This document shows, in pieces, positions 7,965 to 15,392 of a DNA stretch of 60,316 nucleotides. The notes beneath the pieces were generated by a model. The model made no database searches and was not told the DNA's origin. It saw nothing but the letters and a program-made list of their open reading frames with translations. Location of the stretch: the IMG/VR virus record IMGVR_UViG_3300022074_007082, positions 1-60,316 of that record; one strand, written 5' to 3'. This stretch comes from a virus. The translations under genes and the position numbers were made by a program. Every line of letters begins with the position of its first letter. Position 1 is the first letter of the stretch.

Positions 7965-9190
7965 ATGTGTCTTTTATAGGATTGGGCAAGCTAGGATTGC
8001 CATTAGCTGGATTATTAGCAAGGGATAACAATGTTTTATGTATTGACAAGAACGAGTACATTCTCAGTCAGCTAAGTGAGGGACAATTACCTTTTTATGA
8101 AACTGGACTTAAAGAGCTTTTGTCTGAAGTGTCTGATAATATTATCGACTATACTGATTCCTATAGGAGAGCTATAGAAGAGACCGATGCAGCAGTTATT
8201 TTAGTAAATACACAAATGGGAGATAATGGATACTCTGCTGAATTTGTGAAATCTGCTGTGACTGACTTAGCACTTAACCTAAAGAAGTCTGATAAGGAAT
8301 ACTTTACAATTATCCTTTCTTCTACTGTGCTTCCCGGAACAATTGTACAAGAGTTGATTCCCTTGGCAGAAAAGATATCCGGTAGAAAATGTGGTTTCGG
8401 GTTTGGTTTTTCATATGTACCAGATTTTGTAAAGCTGGGTAGCGTTATCCATGACTTTAAGAATCCCGAGTTCTTTGTGGTTGGAGCCAACAATGAGAGG
8501 GATTATAATGAGACATATGATATCTTCAAGGGAGTACACGAAAACGATTGCAAAACCTTTCAACTAACGCTAGAAGAAACTGAAGTTGCTAAGGTTAGTC
8601 TAAACGCATTTATCGTAAATAAGATTACATTTGCCAACTTTCTAGGGATGATGTGCGACGGTATGAATAACGTTGATGTCCATAACGTAACTAGCGTTAT
8701 AGGGCTAGATAGACGAATATCTCCTTATTTTTTCAAGAGCGGCACCCCGTACGGGGGAACTTGTTTCCCTAGAGATGCCTTAGCTTTTATAAAGTTTGCT
8801 AAAGATAGAGATTTGAAAGCGAATAATTTAATATTTGCAGAGGAAGTAAACGAAGACTTACAAGAACTTATATTTCAAAAATGTAAGCCTCACAAATCAG
8901 TTGGTGTATTGGGGGTTTCGTTTAAGCCTACCTCGCCTGTAACAATTGGATCACCATCGAAGATACTGATAGAATCATTGATCAAGAATAAGAAAAATGT
9001 CAATGTTTTTGACAAGCTACCAGAAACATACTCAAACTTGGGTCTTGATACGAACGAATGCTCAAGTGCCCAAGAGTGTGTCGATAAAAGCGATATTGTT
9101 GTCATAATGCACCCCGATAGAGATTTTTCAAATTTAAATTATGACAATGTTTTATTGGTTGATTTATGGGGAATTAAGGAGAAAAGATGA
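7961..9190 (+). CDS. UDP-sugar 6-dehydrogenase (UDP-Glc / UDP-ManNAc dehydrogenase family)
   Basis: This is a two-step NAD-dependent oxidation enzyme making a nucleotide-linked uronic acid. The N-terminal Rossmann motif is FIGLGKLGLPLA, the ILSSTVLPGT block follows, and the central helix carries Lys211 and Asn215 (EVAKVSLN). GGTCFPRD gives the catalytic Cys268, and the C-terminal domain begins GVLGVSFKP. The 409-residue length is normal. The usual PEFLREG segment is replaced by VPDFVKLG, so the substrate may differ from plain UDP-glucose. With wecB at 13 the simplest reading is UDP-ManNAc to UDP-ManNAcA (WecC-like), but UDP-glucose is possible. Start and end both show ATGA overlaps. Confidence 0.9.
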   Translation: MNVSFIGLGKLGLPLAGLLARDNNVLCIDKNEYILSQLSEGQLPFYETGLKELLSEVSDNIIDYTDSYRRAIEETDAAVILVNTQMGDNGYSAEFVKSAVTDLALNLKKSDKEYFTIILSSTVLPGTIVQELIPLAEKISGRKCGFGFGFSYVPDFVKLGSVIHDFKNPEFFVVGANNERDYNETYDIFKGVHENDCKTFQLTLEETEVAKVSLNAFIVNKITFANFLGMMCDGMNNVDVHNVTSVIGLDRRISPYFFKSGTPYGGTCFPRDALAFIKFAKDRDLKANNLIFAEEVNEDLQELIFQKCKPHKSVGVLGVSFKPTSPVTIGSPSKILIESLIKNKKNVNVFDKLPETYSNLGLDTNECSSAQECVDKSDIVVIMHPDRDFSNLNYDNVLLVDLWGIKEKR

Positions 9191-10188
9191 AAAAAATACT
9201 TGTTTGCGGAGCCGGTGGATTCATTGGTGGAGCTATGATGAAAAGATTAAAATTAGAAGGTCATTGGGTTCGTGGTGTTGATATCAAAGAGCATGAATAC
9301 TTTAATTGCTATGACGTTGCTGATGAATTTGTAGTTGGGGATCTTAGAGACCCTGTTATTTGTGACCAAGTAGTTACAGAGGACATTGATGAGATCTACC
9401 AGTTCGCAGCCGATATGGGAGGCGCAGGCTTTGTTTTTACTGGCGAAAATGATGCTGACATTATGCATAACTCGGCAATGATTAACTTAAATATTGCTGA
9501 ACAATGCGTTAAGAAGGGAATTGACAAGGTGTTCTATTCGTCCTCTGCTTGTATGTATCCAGAACATAACCAGCTAGATCCTGATAACCCAACGTGTTCA
9601 GAGGACTCTGCCTATCCAGCAGCGCCAGACAGTGAATATGGATGGGAAAAATTATTTAGTGAAAGACTTTGGTTCGCCTTTGCTAGAAACCATGGTCTTA
9701 ATGTTAGGGTCGCAAGATACCATAATATCTTTGGACCAGAAGGGACTTGGGATGGTGGACGCGAAAAAGCACCAGCAGCTTTTTGCAGAAAGGCAGCACT
9801 AGCCACAGAAGGCGGAGAGATTGAAGTGTGGGGTGACGGTAAACAAACTAGGTCCTTCCTGTATATTGACGAGTGTATCGAAGCCACTAGGAGATTTATG
9901 GACAACGATCATTTTCAAGGTCCAGTAAATATTGGATCAGAGGAGATGATTTCAATTAATAACTTTGCACAAATGGCGATTGACATCTCTTTAAAATCTG
10001 TTAAAATACATAATATACAAGGGCAAGAATTTCAAGATAAATATGGATTTCCCTGTCCCATTGGAGTTATGGGTAGGAACTCTGATAATAATTTGATTAG
10101 AGAAAAGCTCGGATGGGATTATGAACAACCACTAAGAGTCGGTATGGAAAAAACTTTTAAATGGATCTTGGGAGAGATTAACAAATGA
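9187..10188 (+). CDS. gme: GDP-mannose 3,5-epimerase
   Basis: This enzyme converts GDP-mannose to GDP-L-galactose (and GDP-L-gulose). The extended SDR has a GAGGFIGG nucleotide-binding loop. Its active site matches the plant enzyme closely: Cys122 in SSACMYPE, Tyr151 and Lys155 in EYGWEKL, and Lys194 in GGREKAPAAF. These have the same residue spacing as the known Cys/Tyr/Lys/Lys set (Cys145, Tyr174, Lys178 and Lys217 in Arabidopsis). RYHNIFGP, WGDGKQTRSF, VNIGSEEM and GRNSDNNLI are further family blocks. At 333 residues it lacks mainly the plant N-terminal extension. ATGA overlaps on both sides place it in the operon. It implies an L-galactose-type residue in the glycan. Confidence 0.93.
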   Translation: MKKILVCGAGGFIGGAMMKRLKLEGHWVRGVDIKEHEYFNCYDVADEFVVGDLRDPVICDQVVTEDIDEIYQFAADMGGAGFVFTGENDADIMHNSAMINLNIAEQCVKKGIDKVFYSSSACMYPEHNQLDPDNPTCSEDSAYPAAPDSEYGWEKLFSERLWFAFARNHGLNVRVARYHNIFGPEGTWDGGREKAPAAFCRKAALATEGGEIEVWGDGKQTRSFLYIDECIEATRRFMDNDHFQGPVNIGSEEMISINNFAQMAIDISLKSVKIHNIQGQEFQDKYGFPCPIGVMGRNSDNNLIREKLGWDYEQPLRVGMEKTFKWILGEINK

Positions 10189-11207
10189 AGATATATGAAG
10201 ACCGTAGCTCAACATATGCAGACGCCATAGACCATTATTGGGACCTTTCAGAATTCTGCACGGGCGACAAGGAAAAAGCATTCTTTGCTGGATGGGCGTA
10301 TATGGACAAATATAGCGCCCATAAAGAAGAAATAGCTAAATATAAATTTTCTTCTTTTTATAATACAGAACATCCTTGCGTTTTTACTACTAAAGATGAA
10401 AATATGATATCTCTTTCTTCTGACTCGAATAAAATATTTGATAAAATATTCACTCTTTGTCCATACACCGCAGAGTGGTTAAACAAGAAAGAAAAAGATA
10501 ACAGATTTGAATACATTTTCTTTCCTTTCAATTCTAAACATATTGTCGACCAAAGAGAAGAGAAGCAATTTGATGCCTTATACTGGGGTGGAATCCACGG
10601 ATTTGATCATATCGATATATTGAATGCAATAAGTAAATTTAAATATAATTTTCTGACTGTAGGTGCCCTTTCTTGGCAACTTTGGAAACACAGCGAATAC
10701 CCACGTCACATTTGGGAAAATAGAAATTACCCAAGTCAAATCAAACAGGTAGATTATGAAAAATTAATTACTGCCATAAACTACCCAAGACAAATAATGT
10801 GGAAACTGTTAAGAAGAACGAAGGTTAATGTTATCTCTAATAAATTATATATGAACAAGGAGTCATACGAAAATATCACCCTGCATAGTGGTTGGGAAGA
10901 TAACAAATGCTTCTCTCACATATCGGATTATATTATGCCTCAAATAAAAACTAGACCTATAGAGAGCGCTATCAACAGGAGTTTAATGGTCGTAAAGAGA
11001 GACCCTTGGAATGTGCAGGAGGACTTTTTCGAACCAGAGAAAGAATTTATCTATTACGAAGACGAAAAAGACTTGCAATCTATCCTAGAGGATGTTAAAA
11101 TTAATTGGAAAAACTATGAACAAATAGTTGAAAATGCCTTTAATAAGGCAGTAAACAATTATACAACAAAGCACTTTATAGAAGAGGTACAAAAGAAATT
11201 TATATGA
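10185..11207 (+). CDS. Putative CgeB-like GT-B glycosyltransferase
   Basis: The 340-residue protein has no strong N-terminal signature. Around residue 130 the FDALYWGGIHGFDHIDIL segment resembles the start of a GT-B donor domain. The C-terminal third carries a recognisable pattern (RPIESAINRSLMVVKRDP, then FEPEKEFIYYEDEKDLQSIL) like the E-x-x-x-x-G and F-x-P-G-x-E-x-x-x-Y-x-d motifs of CgeB/Glyco_trans_1_2 proteins. The canonical nucleotide-sugar glutamate is present as E in PIESA. It overlaps both neighbours by 4 nt. Family placement rests on the C-terminal motif and on operon context, so it is moderately secure; donor and acceptor are unknown. Confidence 0.6.
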   Translation: MKIYEDRSSTYADAIDHYWDLSEFCTGDKEKAFFAGWAYMDKYSAHKEEIAKYKFSSFYNTEHPCVFTTKDENMISLSSDSNKIFDKIFTLCPYTAEWLNKKEKDNRFEYIFFPFNSKHIVDQREEKQFDALYWGGIHGFDHIDILNAISKFKYNFLTVGALSWQLWKHSEYPRHIWENRNYPSQIKQVDYEKLITAINYPRQIMWKLLRRTKVNVISNKLYMNKESYENITLHSGWEDNKCFSHISDYIMPQIKTRPIESAINRSLMVVKRDPWNVQEDFFEPEKEFIYYEDEKDLQSILEDVKINWKNYEQIVENAFNKAVNNYTTKHFIEEVQKKFI

Positions 11208-11620
11208 AAAATAGAAAATACTTACCAACATTTTCCGAATTAATCGATAGATTATCAATCGCACAACTCAAAGAGGTTTTTATTCAAGAGCACAAAACTG
11301 AATATTCAGAGGAGATATCTGATATTGTTCATGATATTCAGCTTTACTTGGAAGAGAACAAGGGTCAAATAACTGCTGAAACTATTCGGGCAATTGTGGT
11401 ATTATCACAGATGAATTTGCACATTTGGCACAATGAGTCAAATTACAGAAAAGGCATCAAAGACGGCAATAATTTAGAGCTTACTCATGGTTTAAACGGA
11501 ATTAGAAATACCGCCAAGAATAAGATTCAGGAAGTTGTCGGCGGAAGAAAAGATTATAAGATCGATTGCCTAGCAGCAGAATTTAAAGACTGGGAAATTA
11601 GTTGGAATGATAATTCGTGA
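11204..11620 (+). CDS. Hypothetical protein with DUF4254-like N-terminal motif
   Basis: The 138-residue, mostly helical, charged protein has no signal peptide or membrane segment. Near the N-terminus it reads FSELIDRLSIAQLKEVFIQE, reminiscent of the LIDRLSILxLK segment in DUF4254 proteins, which are also found in LPS biosynthesis clusters. A second helix-rich block includes MNLHIWHNESNYRKG. No catalytic motif is apparent. The start forms an ATGA overlap with the putative glycosyltransferase and its end overlaps the RmlC-like gene by 14 nt. It may be an accessory or scaffold protein for a neighbouring enzyme. I do not assign a function. Confidence 0.5.
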   Translation: MKNRKYLPTFSELIDRLSIAQLKEVFIQEHKTEYSEEISDIVHDIQLYLEENKGQITAETIRAIVVLSQMNLHIWHNESNYRKGIKDGNNLELTHGLNGIRNTAKNKIQEVVGGRKDYKIDCLAAEFKDWEISWNDNS

Positions 11621-12104
11621 TGTAAAAATTATAGAATCAGATGTCTATACTGATTATAGAGGTGATCTCTGGACCCTATGGAAATCAGGCGATCACAACT
11701 TAGAGTTTAATCACGATAAGGTCTCAACAAGCAGAAAGAATGTTTTACGAGGCATCCACGGAGATTCCAAATCACACAAATTAATAACCTGCCTTCAAGG
11801 GGAAATGTATTTTGTTGTCGTCGATAATCGACCGTCTTCTGAAACATATAAAAAATGGGATTGGATAATATTAGATGATAAAACCAGAAAGCAGGTGCTA
11901 GTTCCTCCGGGTGTTGGCAATGGCTTTTTGGTATTATCAGATAGTTCTGTATTCCATTATAAATGGTCTTATGAAGGAGAATATCCAGATGTAGATCAGC
12001 AGTTTACAATAAAGTGGAATGATAAAGATATTAACATAAATTGGCCAATAGATAATCCAATTTTGCAACTAAGAGATAAAAATGTTAGTCAAAGTACCAG
12101 ATAA
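11607..12104 (+). CDS. RmlC-like dTDP-sugar 3,5-epimerase/isomerase
   Basis: The 165-residue cupin enzyme belongs to the dTDP-4-keto-sugar 3,5-epimerase superfamily. VLRGIHGD gives the catalytic-type His51, HKLITCLQGE supplies the substrate-binding basic residue, and VPPGVGNGFLVLSD corresponds to the VPxGFAHGFxVLSD block of RmlC. The C-terminal KWNDKDININWP matches the RWDDP.IGIxWP ending. The histidine of GFAHGF is Asn here, so the reaction may be a single epimerisation or a 3,4-ketoisomerisation rather than the classical one. It would act on the product of the RmlB-like enzyme at 19864 or on a GDP-linked keto sugar. Overlaps of 14 and 23 nt bind it to its neighbours. Confidence 0.82.
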   Translation: MIIRDVKIIESDVYTDYRGDLWTLWKSGDHNLEFNHDKVSTSRKNVLRGIHGDSKSHKLITCLQGEMYFVVVDNRPSSETYKKWDWIILDDKTRKQVLVPPGVGNGFLVLSDSSVFHYKWSYEGEYPDVDQQFTIKWNDKDININWPIDNPILQLRDKNVSQSTR

Positions 12105-12714
12105 CTTAAACAAAGTTAGAGAGATTTCAATTACTCCTGAAGAATTAATTCAATTTGAAGAGGATGTAGCATCTGAATATGAAGACGGAAAAATCAGAGG
12201 TCCAATTCATCTTTCTAAAAATAATGAACAACAATTGATAGAGATATTTTCTTATATCAGCCAAGAGGATTGGGTCTTTGTCCCTTGGAGAAATCACTAT
12301 CATGCAATATTACACGGTGTAGATAGAGATTATTTAGCTGATTCAATCAGGCAGGGGCTTAGTATGGGAACAAACAGTGTTGAGCCAAATTTTTACTCTT
12401 CCTCTATCGTTGGCGGAATAATCCCGATAGCTTTAGGTGCTGCAAAAGCTCTGCAAATGAAGAATTCTTCTTCAAAAGTTTGGTGTTTTGTGGGGGATAT
12501 GACATTTGAAACTGGCGTATTCCACGAGGCTTATAAGTATGCAAAGAATTTTGATTTACCTATCGTATGGGTTTTAGAAGATAATGATATGAGTGTTCAC
12601 ACGCCTACCGATATGGCTTGGGGCTCGAAACAAGCAATTCCAGATGATGTAATATACTATAAGTATGAAATGGGATATCCACATCACGGAACTGGAAAAT
12701 GGGTTAATTTTTAA
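12082..12714 (+). CDS. Thiamine-diphosphate enzyme, E1-alpha-like subunit (compact)
   Basis: The protein resembles the ThDP/Mg-binding domain of 2-oxoacid dehydrogenase E1-alpha or transketolase. SSIVGGIIPIALGAAKAL (residues 107-124) matches the cofactor-proximal GGxxxxGxGxA helix. The Mg/pyrophosphate motif GDM..FETGVFHEA...VLEDND spans about residues 138-170, giving Asp139 and Asp168/Asn169 as ligands. It is 210 residues against about 360 for E1-alpha. It is followed after 14 bases, with a GGAG ribosome binding site, by a matching E1-beta-like gene. The pair should form one active site at the subunit interface. Context beside a sugar 3-dehydratase suggests a two-carbon transfer to a keto sugar rather than energy metabolism. 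Confidence 0.82.
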   Translation: MLVKVPDNLNKVREISITPEELIQFEEDVASEYEDGKIRGPIHLSKNNEQQLIEIFSYISQEDWVFVPWRNHYHAILHGVDRDYLADSIRQGLSMGTNSVEPNFYSSSIVGGIIPIALGAAKALQMKNSSSKVWCFVGDMTFETGVFHEAYKYAKNFDLPIVWVLEDNDMSVHTPTDMAWGSKQAIPDDVIYYKYEMGYPHHGTGKWVNF

Positions 12715-12728
12715 TTAATGGAGAAACG

Positions 12729-13265
12729 ATGAAGTACAAAGATGAATTGATTAGATCTATGGATTGGCTCGGCTCTAAGGATGATGTTGTTTTCTTGGGT
12801 CAAGCTTGTAAGGTGAGTGGTCACTCTATATCTAGCACATTGGTTAATACGCCACAAGAAAAAAGAATCGAATTACCAGTCTTCGAAGAGACTCAGCTTG
12901 GTATGTGTACGGGCATGGCAATGGAGGGCTTCGTTCCTGTTACTATGTACCCGCGCTTTGATTTTTTTATTCTAGCTTGTAATCAACTTGTTAATCATCT
13001 TGATAAATTACAGCTAATGTCAAATGGCAAAATGAAATCAAGAGTTATAATCAGGGTTTCTGTTGGTGCCAAAAACCCACTTGATGCGGGACCACAGCAC
13101 ACACAAAACCACACAGAAGCGTTTAGAAAAATGTTAACCAATGTTAATGTTGTCGAGCTTCTAGAGCCAGAACAGATTTTCCCAGAGTTCAAAAAAGCAT
13201 ACGAAAGGGAAGATGGTAAACCAACTCTCTTTGTAGAACACGGAGAATTCTATGTCACAAAGTAA
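12729..13265 (+). CDS. Thiamine-diphosphate enzyme, E1-beta-like pyrimidine-binding subunit (compact)
   Basis: The 178-residue protein corresponds to the pyrimidine-binding (Pyr) domain of E1-beta or transketolase. PVFEETQLGMCTGMAMEGFVPV (about residues 50-71) aligns with the ITEMGFAGIAVGAAMAG block, so Glu54 is the predicted catalytic glutamate that activates the thiazolium. FDFFILACNQLVNHLDKLQ matches the FNFSMQAIDQVIN helix, and GPQHTQNH resembles the GPxHSQS motif. The C-terminal transketolase_C domain (about 130 residues) is absent, unlike normal E1-beta. It overlaps the ColD-like gene by 14 nt. With the preceding gene it forms a two-part mini-enzyme; no E2 or E3 gene is present, which argues against a dehydrogenase complex. 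Confidence 0.82.
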   Translation: MKYKDELIRSMDWLGSKDDVVFLGQACKVSGHSISSTLVNTPQEKRIELPVFEETQLGMCTGMAMEGFVPVTMYPRFDFFILACNQLVNHLDKLQLMSNGKMKSRVIIRVSVGAKNPLDAGPQHTQNHTEAFRKMLTNVNVVELLEPEQIFPEFKKAYEREDGKPTLFVEHGEFYVTK

Positions 13266-14418
13266 TTTTTCGTGGTCCCTGATTAACGATAATATAACAG
13301 AATCAGATAAAAAAATCCTTGCAGATTTTATTTTAAACACCAATCGTTTTACAAACGGTCCAAAAGTTAGGCAGTTTGAAGAAGCTTGGTCCGAATGGCT
13401 TGGTGTTAAGTATAGTGTGATGGTTGGCTCTGGTGCTGCATCAAATTATATTACAACTTCAATTGTGCGAGAGCTGAAAGGTCAGACAGGGGAGATAATA
13501 GTGCCACCAATCGGATGGGTTTCTGACATTTCCTCAGTGATCAACACAGGCTTTTTGCCAGTCTTCGTTGATGTAGAGTTGCAATCAATGGCAATCGCGG
13601 CGCAGAATATAGAGAAAGCTATCAATAAAAACACAAAGGCTATTGTGCTAGTTCATGCTCTAGGCTTTAACGGCATAAACGATGAGTTGATTAAGCTAGC
13701 TAAAAAGTACGATTTGCTTTTAATCGAAGATTGTTGTGAATCTCACGGTGCAACTTATAAAGACAAGAAGGTTGGATCTTATGGAGATATGTCTTGTTTT
13801 TCTTTTTACTTTGGTCACCATATGACAACCATCGAAGGTGGAATGCTTTGCACAAATAACAAAGAAATATACGAACTTGCTAGGATGTTTAGGTCTCACG
13901 GTATGACAAGAGAGGCATCACAAGAGACCCACGATAAGTACGCAAAACCGGACGTAAACCCTCTGTTTACTTTTGCTGTCCCCGGATACAATATGAGATC
14001 TGGAGAAATCAACGCAGTGTTAGGTTTGGAGCAGATTAAGAGATTGGATTATAATATCCAAAAAAGACAAGAAAATTTTAATATTTGGTTGACAAACCTA
14101 GACAGTTCGTTATATTATATTGGATATGATGTGGAGGGTAGCAGCAATTATGCTCTCCCATTGATACTGAATAAAGATAACGACAGAATGCAACAAGTTT
14201 GCAAACTTCTGGAAGAAGAAAAGGTAGAGTACAGACTAGGGACTGCTGGTGGCGGAAATCAAGCTAGGCAGCCATATTTGGAAAGGTATGGATACAAAGT
14301 TGTAGGATCCTTAGAAACCTCCGATTATATCCATGATTATGGTCTCTATATCGGTAATCACCCAGAGCTTTCTGAAAAACAAATAATCGATCTTTGCAAG
14401 AGGCTGAATAATGTTTAA
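13252..14418 (+). CDS. ColD/RfbH-like PLP-dependent nucleotide-sugar 3-dehydratase
   Basis: The 388-residue protein is DegT-fold: MVGSGAASNYI near residue 57, LLIEDCCESHGATY with Asp160 as the PLP-ring Asp, then SFYFGHHMTTIEGG at residues 184-197. The catalytic Lys of sugar aminotransferases is replaced by His189. That exchange is the defining feature of ColD (GDP-4-keto-6-deoxymannose 3-dehydratase) and RfbH/E1, which remove the 3-hydroxyl instead of aminating. A GDP-mannose 4,6-dehydratase at 17085 can supply the ColD substrate. No iron-sulfur cysteine cluster is evident, which favours the ColD over the RfbH type. It starts within the E1-beta-like gene (14 nt overlap) and overlaps the next gene by 8 nt. 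Confidence 0.87.
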   Translation: MSQSNFSWSLINDNITESDKKILADFILNTNRFTNGPKVRQFEEAWSEWLGVKYSVMVGSGAASNYITTSIVRELKGQTGEIIVPPIGWVSDISSVINTGFLPVFVDVELQSMAIAAQNIEKAINKNTKAIVLVHALGFNGINDELIKLAKKYDLLLIEDCCESHGATYKDKKVGSYGDMSCFSFYFGHHMTTIEGGMLCTNNKEIYELARMFRSHGMTREASQETHDKYAKPDVNPLFTFAVPGYNMRSGEINAVLGLEQIKRLDYNIQKRQENFNIWLTNLDSSLYYIGYDVEGSSNYALPLILNKDNDRMQQVCKLLEEEKVEYRLGTAGGGNQARQPYLERYGYKVVGSLETSDYIHDYGLYIGNHPELSEKQIIDLCKRLNNV

Positions 14419-15370
14419 AAATCAAAATATACTAGTAACTGGTGGCGCAGGAATGATCGGCAGGGAGTTAGTTAAATTGCTGCTTGATCGAGGTGCAAAT
14501 GTAACTGTCGCAGACATTAGCAATAAAATCAACATTCAAGATGTTGAATATTGCCAAGTGGACTTGAGATATTTCGACCAATGTGTTGAGATTTGTAAAA
14601 ATAAGGATTATATTTTTAATCTTGTGGGAATCAAAGGCTCGCCTAAGATGTGTGCAGAGCAACCAGCAGATTTTATGGTACCAATGCTTCAGTTCAATAC
14701 TAATATGATGGAAGCTGCAATGAAGTCTGGAACTAAGTGGTATCTGTATACAAGCTCTGTTGGTGTATATCATCCCGCTGAAGTATTCAAAGAAGACGAT
14801 GTGTGGGAAACATTCCCCTCTCAAAACGACAGATTCGCAGGCTGGGCAAAGAGAATTGGAGAGTTGCAAGCAGAATCTTATGCCATCCAGTATGGAAATA
14901 AAAATATATCTATTGTTAGACCGGCAAATGTTTATGGCAACTATGATAACTTTGATCCAAGAAACGCTATGGTTATCCCTTCCTTAATTAGGAAGGGGTT
15001 TGAGGAAGACGAATTAGAAGTGTGGGGTGATGGCTCTGCCATTAGGGATTTTATTCATGCTAGGGATGTCGCTAGAGGAATGATCCACGCAGTAGAAAAT
15101 AAAATTACAGAGCCAATTAACTTGGGAAGTGGTGATGGGATAGCTATTAAAGAGATAGCAGAGGTAGTATCGAACCGCTTTGGAAAGAAAATCAAATGGC
15201 TTACAGATAAGCCCACAGGCGATATCCGCCGAGTGTTTGATATGACCCGCGCCAACAACTATGGCTTCAAAGCATCAACGACAATAAAGGAAGGCATTGA
15301 GGAAACTATCGAATGGTTCTTGGAAAATAAAGATATCATAGACAAAAGATTCAATGCATTCAGAAAGTAA
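14411..15370 (+). CDS. NAD(P)-dependent extended SDR, nucleotide-sugar epimerase/reductase type A
   Basis: The 319-residue protein has the Rossmann loop VTGGAGMIG at residues 9-17 and belongs to the extended SDR group that includes GDP-fucose synthase and 4-keto-sugar reductases. YTSSVGVY provides the catalytic serine region, VRPANVYG and VWGDGSAIRDFIHARDVA follow as usual. At the YxxxK site it reads FAGWAKR: Lys147 is present, but the residue four positions before it is Ala143 instead of Tyr. It may be a ColC-like epimerase/reductase for the dideoxy sugar, acting with an alternative acid (Tyr120 is nearby in sequence) or with its neighbour. It overlaps the ColD-like gene by 8 nt. Confidence 0.82.
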   Translation: MFKNQNILVTGGAGMIGRELVKLLLDRGANVTVADISNKINIQDVEYCQVDLRYFDQCVEICKNKDYIFNLVGIKGSPKMCAEQPADFMVPMLQFNTNMMEAAMKSGTKWYLYTSSVGVYHPAEVFKEDDVWETFPSQNDRFAGWAKRIGELQAESYAIQYGNKNISIVRPANVYGNYDNFDPRNAMVIPSLIRKGFEEDELEVWGDGSAIRDFIHARDVARGMIHAVENKITEPINLGSGDGIAIKEIAEVVSNRFGKKIKWLTDKPTGDIRRVFDMTRANNYGFKASTTIKEGIEETIEWFLENKDIIDKRFNAFRK

Positions 15371-15392
15371 ACAAAGAAAAGTAGGGAACAAT

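Noticed and set aside
7961-9190. GDP-mannose dehydrogenase (alginate type)
   Set aside because: The family cannot be fully separated by eye, but there are no other alginate genes and a UDP-GlcNAc 2-epimerase is in the operon, so a UDP-linked substrate is preferred.
12082-13265. Genuine pyruvate dehydrogenase E1 for host central metabolism
   Set aside because: Both subunits are much shorter than E1-alpha/beta, the transketolase_C domain is missing, there is no E2 or E3, and the genes are locked into a sugar operon.
14090-14121. TTGACA followed by TATATT inside the ColD-like gene
   Set aside because: Spacing and context are unremarkable and it lies in the middle of a coding sequence with no downstream gene start; AT-rich DNA gives such matches by chance.
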